Positions 6,319-12,673 of a stretch of 32,669 nucleotides of DNA are shown in pieces (position 1 is the stretch's first letter; each line of letters starts with the position of its first letter). The translations under genes were made by a program, and so were the position numbers. The notes beneath the pieces are model-generated. The model was given only the letters and a program-made list of their open reading frames with translations. It did not search any database and had not been told where the DNA came from. The stretch spans positions 1 to 32,669 of the forward strand of contig NZ_JAMXFJ010000046.1 in assembly GCF_025460805.1 (NCBI RefSeq). Direction: 5' to 3'. The stretch is from Microvirga sesbaniae (GTDB lineage: Bacteria > Pseudomonadota > Alphaproteobacteria > Rhizobiales > Beijerinckiaceae).

Positions 6319-6654
6319 TCAATCGCAGCGACGGACCCGCCGCTCGATCGTGCGGCCCCATTCGTTCTCCTCGCGAATGATGATGTTGCGGCAGCGGCTC
6401 TCGTACCCGTAACGGCGCTCGTCGCGCATCGCATCCCGGCGGCCGGCCTCGTAGGCGCGGGCGCGGTCTTCCTCACGGCGCTCGCGCCAGCGTTCCCGGC
6501 GCTCGTACCGCTCCTGCTCGGGATCGCGCACGCCGACCTGCGGACGTCCGTCCGGACCGATGCCGAATTGGATCTGAGGCTGAGCGAGCGAAGGAGAAGC
6601 ACTCCAGAGGCTTGCGCCCATGGCAAGAGCGGACAGAAGAATGATTTTTCGCAT
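6319..6654 (-). CDS. Small secreted protein with C-terminal Cys pair (paralogue of 4420-4704)
   Basis: The protein is 111 aa from the ATG at 6654. It has a signal peptide (MRKIILLSALAMGASLWSAS, cleavage near SLA|QPQ), then QIQFGIGPDGRPQVGVRD. A strongly charged Arg/Glu segment of about 40 residues (YERRERWRERREEDRARAYE) follows. The end, SRCRNIIIREENEWG then RRVRRCD, matches the paralogue at QFGIGPDG, at C-R-x-(V/I)-(V/I)-I-R-E-E and at RRVRRC. The long charged helix is the main difference between the two. It is exported to the periplasm or beyond; function unknown. Confidence 0.8.
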   Translation of the reverse strand: MRKIILLSALAMGASLWSASPSLAQPQIQFGIGPDGRPQVGVRDPEQERYERRERWRERREEDRARAYEAGRRDAMRDERRYGYESRCRNIIIREENEWGRTIERRVRRCD

Positions 6655-6772
6655 CGGAAAAGTCCTGTTCGACAATCGCTGTCCAACGTTCGCTTGCAGA
6701 GAGGGTTCCCAAAACAGGTCCCTGCGACGCTGGTCGATGACTCGATGAAAAGTGGATAGGATCGACACGATT

Positions 6773-6889
6773 TCAGGGAAACATCAGGGCCGAGGCCAGC
6801 ACGCTCACCGCATAGGCCAATCCGATCAGAAGCGGGGCCAGCATCGCGGCTGACGCCAGCACGAAGACCGACAGGCTGAGGCTGCGCAT
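6773..6889 (-). CDS. 38-aa membrane microprotein
   Basis: The ATG at 6889 is preceded by AAGGAG with a 7-base spacer, an excellent ribosome-binding site. The peptide is MRSLSLSVFVLASAAMLAPL followed by LIGLAYAVSVLASALMFP. Almost the whole of it is hydrophobic, with one long or two short membrane segments and a basic residue at the N-terminus. It is too short for standard gene calling. It may be a regulator of a membrane complex or a peptide of unknown role. The strong ribosome-binding site is the main support. Confidence 0.55.
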   Translation of the reverse strand: MRSLSLSVFVLASAAMLAPLLIGLAYAVSVLASALMFP

Positions 6890-7030
6890 GATAAGGCTCC
6901 TTCAATCATGATGCCCGCAGCCTAACGGGAACCTGGGCCGTAACATGGCACAACCGGGGCCAAACGGGAGACGGCCGGCAAAGTCGCGCCCGCCATGGGC
7001 TCGCCGAGTGGCGATGAACGGACGTGGATC

Positions 7031-7396
7031 TTATCGCTCGCAGGCATCCGGCGCCGCGACATCGGATCTGCCGCGAGGTCTCGGACGGGTGGCGATGTAG
7101 AGGGCGACGCTTCCCATGACGGCACCGAGAATCACCGGCAGGATGCGGCTTTCGGCGAGATGCAGAATCACCCCATAGGACAGGGCGAGCATCGTCAGGG
7201 CGAAGATTTTGGCCTTGAGCGGGATCGCCCTCTGGTCGCGCCATGCGGTGAGCAGCGGACCGAAGCGGGGATGATTGTCGAGTCTCGCGGCCAGGGCCGG
7301 GCTCGACCGGGTGAAACACCAGGCGGCCAGGAGCACGAAAGGTGTGGTCGGCAAGACCGGCAGAACGATGCCGGCGATCCCGAGCGCGAGGCTCAT
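7031..7396 (-). CDS. DUF454 (YbaN-like) inner-membrane protein, 5' end interrupted by a repeat
   Basis: From the ATG at 7396 the 121-aa product reads MSLALGIAGIVLPVLPTTPF, then LLAAWCFTRSSP, NHPRFGPLLTAWRDQRAIPL and two more hydrophobic helices (ALTMLALSYGVILHL, VILGAVMGSVALYI). This is the DUF454 family of small inner-membrane proteins. Homologues begin about ten residues earlier with M-R-R-x-L-x-L-x-L-G. That beginning exists upstream (MMRRLYLCLG at 7459-7488) in another frame, separated by a palindromic repeat that supplies a TAG. A GTG at 7468 reads through the repeat in frame and could give a protein with a repeat-encoded N-terminus. The gene may still work from 7396 or 7468, or be inactive. 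Confidence 0.75.
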   Translation of the reverse strand: MSLALGIAGIVLPVLPTTPFVLLAAWCFTRSSPALAARLDNHPRFGPLLTAWRDQRAIPLKAKIFALTMLALSYGVILHLAESRILPVILGAVMGSVALYIATRPRPRGRSDVAAPDACER

Positions 7397-7458
7397 TCTC
7401 TTGACCGGCGCATCGGATGAGACGGAAAACCGGATCCACTTTTCCGTCCGATGCGCTA
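7397..7458. repeat. Nested palindromic repeat inserted in the DUF454 gene
   Basis: The outer arms are GCGCATCGGA (7408-7417) and TCCGATGCGC (7447-7456). The inner stem is GACGGAAAA (7421-7429) and TTTTCCGTC (7440-7448), with loop CCGGATCCAC. Read on the minus strand it starts TAGCGCATCGG and ends GGTCAAGAGA, the same ends as the copy at 751-826. Confidence 0.85.
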
Positions 7459-7488
7459 GCCGAGGCACAGGTAGAGGCGACGCATCAT
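7456..7488 (-). pseudogene. Detached N-terminal codons of the DUF454 gene
   Basis: ATG at 7488 encodes MMRRLYLCLG, then TAG supplied by the repeat. This matches the start of DUF454 proteins and fits directly in front of SLALGIAGI in the downstream frame. The two frames differ by two bases across the insertion. Confidence 0.7.
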
Positions 7489-7553
7489 CCCGCTTCTCGC
7501 AAGCAACGGTCCGGAGCCGGCATAACGCTTCATTCCACGATCCTGTGCCGTGG

Positions 7554-8852
7554 TCAGGACCCTGGCGCCAGCGCCGCCTCGACGCTCGCGGCGATGTCGA
7601 GCAGCCGCTGGTCCTGGCCGTGGCGTGCCACCAGCATGAGGCCGACAGGCCGCTCGGTGCGGGGAAGCGGCACGGAGATCGCGGTCAGGTCGAACTGGTT
7701 GCCGAACATGGTGTTGCGCAGGATCAGCGCATCGGTCCTGTTGTAGAGCTTGTCGTCGGCCTCCAGAGGCGCAGTCAGCGGCGCCGCGATGGCGGTGGCC
7801 GGCAGCGCCAGCACGTCGACAGGAGACAACCGCGCGTCCATGGCGGCCGCGAGGGCGCGCCGGCGGCGCAGCATGCGGATATAGACCGGCGCCGGCACGG
7901 TCCCGCTGCGGGCGATCCACCAGCGCACCCGCGGGTCCATTTCGGCCGCTTTCGCGTCGAGCCAGTCCGCATGAACCTCGGAGGCCTCGATGGACGCGAT
8001 GGAGGCCGCCACCGTCGTGTCGGACATGGCGTCGAGCAGATCCTCGATGCCGTGATCGGCGATCCTTGCGCCGGCCCGCGACAGGACCGCCAACGACGCC
8101 TCGAACGCCTGGTCCACCGCCGGCTCGGACTGCGAGAACAGGCGTCCCCGCGGAACGCCGATCCGCAACCCGGCCAAGGGATGCGGAGCCAGCACGCGCG
8201 GCTCCTCGCCGGCCATGACCGCATCCGCGAAGGCGCAGTCCTGCACGGTGCGGGCGAGCGGCCCGATGGAATCGAGGCTGGGCGAGAGCGGGAGGGTGCC
8301 GTCCAGCGGCACGCGGTGCGCCGTGGGCTTGAAGCCGACGACGCCGTTGAGCGCTGCCGGAATGCGCACGGAGCCGCCGGTATCGGTCCCGATGGCGATC
8401 TCGCTCGTGCCCTCGGCCACCGAGACGCCGGCGCCCGAGGACGAGCCGCCCGGAATCCGCAAGGGATCCGCCGCGTTGCCCGGCGTGCCGTAATGCGGGT
8501 TGAGGCCCAGGCCCGAGAAGGCGAACTCCACCATGTTGGTCCTGCCCAGGATGACGGTGCCGGCCTGGCGCAGCCGGCGAACGATCGCGGCGTCCCTGGC
8601 GGCGGGCGGCGCATCGCGCAGGGCGATCGAGCCCGCGAGCGTGGTCTCGCCCGCCACGTCGAACAGGTCCTTGATGGACACGATCGCCCCGTCGAGCGGC
8701 CCGAGCGAGAGCCCGATGCGACGGCGGGCATCGGCGGCATCGGCCGCGACGCGCGCCTGGTCCGCGTAGACGCGCAGGAACACCCGCTCGTCGGCCGCAC
8801 GCCCGGCCAGGCGCGCCAGAATGGTTTCGAGCTTGTCTCTGATCGTCGTCAT
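7554..8852 (-). CDS. Amidase signature family hydrolase
   Basis: The protein is 432 aa from the ATG at 8852; the frame continues upstream but without family similarity. The amidase-signature triad is visible: Lys61 in VSIKDLFDVAG, Ser137 in PGGSSSGAG (cis-Ser) and nucleophile Ser161 in GTDTGGSVRIPA, followed by GVVGFKPTAHRVP. The length fits single-domain amidases rather than GatA (about 480-490 aa), and no gatB/gatC is nearby. It would hydrolyse a small amide to acid and ammonia; the substrate cannot be read from sequence. The protein has no signal peptide and is probably cytoplasmic. The gene lies downstream of the sensor-kinase array but 160 bases away, so independent expression is likely. 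Confidence 0.9.
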   Translation of the reverse strand: MTTIRDKLETILARLAGRAADERVFLRVYADQARVAADAADARRRIGLSLGPLDGAIVSIKDLFDVAGETTLAGSIALRDAPPAARDAAIVRRLRQAGTVILGRTNMVEFAFSGLGLNPHYGTPGNAADPLRIPGGSSSGAGVSVAEGTSEIAIGTDTGGSVRIPAALNGVVGFKPTAHRVPLDGTLPLSPSLDSIGPLARTVQDCAFADAVMAGEEPRVLAPHPLAGLRIGVPRGRLFSQSEPAVDQAFEASLAVLSRAGARIADHGIEDLLDAMSDTTVAASIASIEASEVHADWLDAKAAEMDPRVRWWIARSGTVPAPVYIRMLRRRRALAAAMDARLSPVDVLALPATAIAAPLTAPLEADDKLYNRTDALILRNTMFGNQFDLTAISVPLPRTERPVGLMLVARHGQDQRLLDIAASVEAALAPGS

Positions 8853-8914
8853 GGGGCACCGGGTGCATGGACAAGAGCGTGGAGCAATGTGGAAGAGCGG
8901 AGTGACACCTCCCG

Positions 8915-8985
8915 CGTCATCACCGGCCTCGTGCCGGCGATCCCGATGACGGATGGCACCGGGCTTGTCCCGGCCATGACGGGGA
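8915..8985. repeat. GC-rich dispersed repeat (GGCCTCGTGCCGG / GGGCTTGTCCCGG type)
   Basis: Two adjacent inverted repeats are present: CGTCAT...ATGACG (8915-8951) around CCGGCCTCGTGCCGG, and CCGGG-CTTGT-CCCGG. In translation this gives the VITGLVPAIP / GTGLVPAMTG peptide typical of a dispersed repeat in Hyphomicrobiales intergenic DNA. It fills the gap between the kinase and amidase genes and might also act as a transcription end. Confidence 0.65.
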
Positions 8986-9015
8986 GGGTCAGCGTCGGAC
9001 GAAAGACGGCGTCCA

Positions 9016-11166
9016 TCACGATGCGTAGCGCTGGCGGGCCTCACCCGCATCGCCTTGGTCCGTCGTTATCGTCGACAGCGGGAAGGTGATGACGCAGCGG
9101 ATTCCCGCCGGGGCGAAATCGAGCTTGATCTCCCCGCCGAGCTGCTGCGCTAGGCCGCGCTGGATCAGCTTCGATCCGAAGCCCTGGCGCTCGGGCTTCT
9201 TGACCGTCGGACCGCCGCTCTCGACCCATTCCACGAGCAGCGCGGGATGGTTCGACCCTGCGGTGACGGCCCACATCACATGGAGCTTCCCGTCCGGGAC
9301 CGACAGGGACCCGTATTTGACGGCGTTCGTCGCGAGTTCATGCACGGCCAACCCCAGGGCCAGGACGGCGCCCGGTTGCAGATTGATCCTGGGACCCCGC
9401 AGACGGATGCGCTGGCGCATGCCGTCCTGGTAGGGCTCCAGCTCGTTCCTGAGCACGTCCTCCAGGAGAGCGCCCTGCCACTGGGTCGCCGTCAGAAGGT
9501 CATGGGTCTTGGCCATGCCGTGCAGGCGGTCCATGAAGGCGCTCCACGCCGCGGGATCATTGCTCTCCGCGGAGCGTCGCGTCAGGGAGGCCACGGACTG
9601 AACCGTCGCCAGCGTGTTCTTGACCCGGTGGTTGAGCTCATGGAGCAGAAGCGCCTGCCGCTCCTCGACGAGCCGGCGCTCGGTCACGTCCTGGGACACG
9701 CCGACCATGGACACCTGCCCGTCCGGGCCGGTTCGCATCCGGCCGCTGATCCGGATCCAGTGCTCGGTGCCGTCGGGCCAGATCACGCGATAGTCCACGT
9801 GCAGATCCGCGCGGGTCGCGAGGGCCTTGGCCAGGGCTTCCGCCTGCGTGGCCCGGTCGTCGGGATGGATCGACGCGATCAGGTCCGCATAGGTGAAGGG
9901 CTCGTCGGCGTCGCGGCCGAAATTGGCCCGGCACAGGGCCGACGTGGTGAAGGCGCCCGTGGACGGAACGAACTCCCAGGAGCCGAGATGGCCCGCCGTG
10001 AGAGCCAATCGCAGGCGCGCCTCGCTCTCGGCCATATGGGCGAGAACCTCCTCCCGCTCCCGTCGATGCCGGCGGATCCCGCTCGCGGCTTCCACGAGCG
10101 CCTTCTTGATCGTGTCGAATTCCAGAACCCGCGTGGTCGTCGGATCCGAAACCTCCCCGCCTCGCCCGAGGGTCTGGGCCGCCGCCACGAGCTGGTCGAC
10201 CGGCTTGGCGATGGCGCGGGAAAGCAGGACCGCCAGGAGAATGCCGACCAGGATGACGGCGCCGAGAACCGCCAGCCAGAAGAGGGAGCGCTGGGCCGAC
10301 CGGGCGAGCTCCGTTTCCGGGATGCTGAGCACGAAGGACCAGCCATAGGCCGGCGACTGGCTGAAATAGGTGCGCACCGGGATGCCCTCGAGGGTCACGC
10401 TCTGGAGCAGCCCTTCCCGCGAGGCCGCGAGGGCCTCCTGAACATAGGGGCTGGCGGATTGGCCGACGAACCGCTCCGGCGAGCGGGAGCGGGCCACGAT
10501 GGTCCGGCTGCGGTCGAGCACAGCGGCGTTCCACCCGCTGTCGATCCGCTGGTCGCGGATGATGGTCTGGAAGACGTCCGGCGTGATCGCGAGCGACAGG
10601 ATATAGGCGACCTGCTCGTCGAGGATGACCGGAACGTCGATGGTGATCAGGCGCTGCCCGGTCAGAGACCCCACATAGAGGTCGGACACGTGGGGCTTGC
10701 GGGTTTCCTGAACGAGCCGCAGCGCGTCCGGACGATTGCTGTTCGGCAGGGTCACGCCGAAAGGCACACGGGTGTTGAAGAGACCGCGGCCGCCGGGCTC
10801 GAAGAGCGCGATCCAGGACGGGTCGGCCAGGCCGGTGTTCTTGGTCTGCTGGTAGAATTCCGCGAGGTCTCCCCGGGCGAGGCTGGACGATTGGGCGAGC
10901 ACCTGCAGGGCCACCACCGACTTCTCGATCTCGCGGTCGAGCAGCAGGCTCAGGGCGCGGGCCGTCTCCTGCATGCGCAGGTCGATCGCCTGCTGCTCGG
11001 CCCGGTAGCCCGAATAGAGGCCGGCGGCCGCCACCAGGATGGTCGGCAGGGCGAGGACGAAGACCAGTCCCCACAACACCTGCCGCAGCGACGTGCGGGC
11101 TCCTGCGGGACGGCCCCGATCAGCTTGCCCGGCACAAACTTGGACGGCGGATCTTCGGCCCGCCAT
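9016..11166 (-). CDS. Membrane sensor histidine kinase, dCache-HAMP-PAS-HWE
   Basis: The protein is 716 aa. TM1 lies at about 28-50, a periplasmic dCache-type sensor at 55-285, TM2 at 294-316 and HAMP at 317-365. A PAS_3 domain spans about 383-497 (LGSWEFVPSTG ... IHPDDRATQAEALAKAL ... GVSQDVTERR). The HWE/HisKA_2 dimerisation segment LLLHELNHRVKNTLATVQS has phospho-acceptor His513. The ATPase has the HWE-type N-box AVHELATNAVKYGSLS and a GFGSKLIQRGL G-box. The ATG at 11166 follows the previous stop codon after one base, with AGGACAG as ribosome-binding site inside the upstream gene. It is the last gene of the importer-phytochrome array and adds a periplasmic ligand input to the light-sensing genes. 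The cognate regulator may be the Rcp1-type protein in the same array. Confidence 0.9.
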   Translation of the reverse strand: MAGRRSAVQVCAGQADRGRPAGARTSLRQVLWGLVFVLALPTILVAAAGLYSGYRAEQQAIDLRMQETARALSLLLDREIEKSVVALQVLAQSSSLARGDLAEFYQQTKNTGLADPSWIALFEPGGRGLFNTRVPFGVTLPNSNRPDALRLVQETRKPHVSDLYVGSLTGQRLITIDVPVILDEQVAYILSLAITPDVFQTIIRDQRIDSGWNAAVLDRSRTIVARSRSPERFVGQSASPYVQEALAASREGLLQSVTLEGIPVRTYFSQSPAYGWSFVLSIPETELARSAQRSLFWLAVLGAVILVGILLAVLLSRAIAKPVDQLVAAAQTLGRGGEVSDPTTTRVLEFDTIKKALVEAASGIRRHRREREEVLAHMAESEARLRLALTAGHLGSWEFVPSTGAFTTSALCRANFGRDADEPFTYADLIASIHPDDRATQAEALAKALATRADLHVDYRVIWPDGTEHWIRISGRMRTGPDGQVSMVGVSQDVTERRLVEERQALLLHELNHRVKNTLATVQSVASLTRRSAESNDPAAWSAFMDRLHGMAKTHDLLTATQWQGALLEDVLRNELEPYQDGMRQRIRLRGPRINLQPGAVLALGLAVHELATNAVKYGSLSVPDGKLHVMWAVTAGSNHPALLVEWVESGGPTVKKPERQGFGSKLIQRGLAQQLGGEIKLDFAPAGIRCVITFPLSTITTDQGDAGEARQRYAS

Positions 11167-11167
11167 G

Positions 11168-12214
11168 CTAGCTGTCCTGAACCGGCATCAGGACGCGCAC
11201 GAGCGTGGCTGGATCGTCGCGGGGCCAGTCGACCTGGGCGTCGAGCTGGCGTGCCAGGGCCTTCAGGATGGTGCCGGAGGCGCTCGTCCGCGCGGCCTCC
11301 TTCTCCTCGGGGCTGAAGGCGTCGTCGGAGAGCTGGAACAGCAGGGCTCCGTTCCGCAGCTGGAGACGGAGCTTCAGCTTGCCCTGCCGTTCCTTGTAGG
11401 CGTGGCTCAGGGCGTTCACCACGATCTCGTTGAACAGGAGGGCCATCGGGGCTGCCTTCCCGGCCTCGACCTCCACGTTCTCGATCTCGAATTCCGGGGT
11501 GATCCGCACGTCCGGGAGCGCCGATGTCAGCTCCTGGCACAAGCCCTTGGCGAAGCTCGACGCGTCGAAGCGCGTCGAGCCCTGCCCGTCATAGAGATCG
11601 CGATGCGCGGCGGCGAGCGCCTGCATGCGCTCCTTCATGCGCCCGAGCACCTGGCGCGCCTGATCGTCCTCCGCCTGGCGGAACTCGATGCCGATCAGGG
11701 AGAGCAGCAGCTGGAGATTGTTCTTCACCCGGTGGTCGAGTTCATGCAGAAGCGCCGTGCGCTCGTCGAGCATCTGCTGCAGGGCATCCTGCGCCCGCTT
11801 CTTCTCGGCACGCTCGCCGGCCTCCGCCAGGGCGCGCAGGATCGTGACGGGCAGCCGGTCCAGCTTCTCCTTCAGGACGTAGTCCGTCGCGCCGCGTTTC
11901 AGGGCCTCGACGGCGACCTCTTCGCCGAGGGCGCCCGACACGAAGACGAAAGGCGTGGCGGGAGCGATCTCCCGGGCGATCTCGAGGGCGTTCAGGCCGT
12001 TGAAGGCGGGCAGAAGGTAATCGGCCAGGATCAGGTCCCATCCCCCGTCCCGGACCGCCGCCGTGAACTCGTCGGCGGACACCACGCGCTCGATCGCGGC
12101 GGACAGGCCGGCATCGGTCAGGGCTTCCGTCATCAATTCAGCGTCGAGGACGCTGTCCTCCAGCAGGAGGATGCGCGGCCCCTGAGCCGATGGGATCCCG
12201 GGCGCCCGAACCAT
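11168..12214 (-). CDS. Receiver-HisKA_2 histidine kinase hybrid
   Basis: The protein is 348 aa. An N-terminal receiver (about 13-125: ILLLEDSVLD, phospho-acceptor Asp65 in LILADYLLP, Lys115 in DYVLKEKL) is fused to a short coiled linker and a HisKA_2 kinase. The kinase has LLHELDHRVKNNLQLLLSLI (His161) and an ATPase with LLFNEIVVNALSHAYKE. The receiver comes first, so kinase output is probably controlled by phosphorylation from another kinase, most likely the phytochrome or the downstream HWE kinase. The ATPase is short, and its G-box region (ASGTILKALARQL) is unusual. It is soluble. TGAGGAG between the upstream stop and this ATG provides the ribosome-binding site. Confidence 0.9.
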   Translation of the reverse strand: MVRAPGIPSAQGPRILLLEDSVLDAELMTEALTDAGLSAAIERVVSADEFTAAVRDGGWDLILADYLLPAFNGLNALEIAREIAPATPFVFVSGALGEEVAVEALKRGATDYVLKEKLDRLPVTILRALAEAGERAEKKRAQDALQQMLDERTALLHELDHRVKNNLQLLLSLIGIEFRQAEDDQARQVLGRMKERMQALAAAHRDLYDGQGSTRFDASSFAKGLCQELTSALPDVRITPEFEIENVEVEAGKAAPMALLFNEIVVNALSHAYKERQGKLKLRLQLRNGALLFQLSDDAFSPEEKEAARTSASGTILKALARQLDAQVDWPRDDPATLVRVLMPVQDS

Positions 12215-12223
12215 CGTGGCTCC

Positions 12224-12673
12224 TCAAGCCCCGTTGCGCCGCGGCGGCGGCTCGTTGAGGATCGCCCAGAACACCCCGAGATCCTGGATCGCGTCGAAGA
12301 ATTCGCGGAAGCCCACGGGCTTCACCACGAAGGCGTTCACGCCGAGCTCGTAGCTGCGCACCAGGTCGCTCTCCTCCCGCGACGAGGTGAGCATGACGAC
12401 CGGCGTCTGGCGCAGGTGCGGATCGGCCTTGACCTTCTCCAGCACCTCGAGCCCGTCGATCTTCGGCAGCTTGAGATCGAGCAGGACGACGGCCGGGTCG
12501 CTGGTGTTGCGGCTCTCATGGGGCCCGCGGCGATAGAGGAAATCGAGCGCCTCCTCGCCGTCGCGCACCACCACGACCTCGTTGGCGAGCTGGCTCTGCT
12601 CCAGGGCCGCCAGGGTCAGTTCGAGATCCCTCGGGTTGTCCTCAACCAGCAGGATCGGTTTCAATTCCGGCAT
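12224..12673 (-). CDS. Rcp1-type single-domain response regulator
   Basis: The protein is 149 aa and consists of one receiver domain: ILLVEDNPRDLEL, Asp66 in VVLLDLKLPKIDGLEVLEKV, VVMLTSSREESDLVRSYELG and VVKPVGFREFFDAI. The N-P-R-D-L-E-L start and the K-P-V-G-F-x-E-F-x-x-A-I end are typical of regulators encoded beside phytochromes (Rcp1 of cyanobacteria and bacteriophytochrome RRs). It starts at the base following the phytochrome stop codon, so the pair is co-translated. There is no DNA-binding domain; the signal must pass to a partner protein. Confidence 0.92.
   Translation of the reverse strand: MPELKPILLVEDNPRDLELTLAALEQSQLANEVVVVRDGEEALDFLYRRGPHESRNTSDPAVVLLDLKLPKIDGLEVLEKVKADPHLRQTPVVMLTSSREESDLVRSYELGVNAFVVKPVGFREFFDAIQDLGVFWAILNEPPPRRNGA

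Noticed and set aside
7554..8852. GatA subunit of the tRNA amidotransferase
   Set aside because: The protein is too short, no gatB or gatC is nearby, and the sequence is that of a general amidase.
9247..11316. 689-codon plus-strand frame antisense to the HWE kinase
   Set aside because: No protein-like features; shadow of the sense gene.
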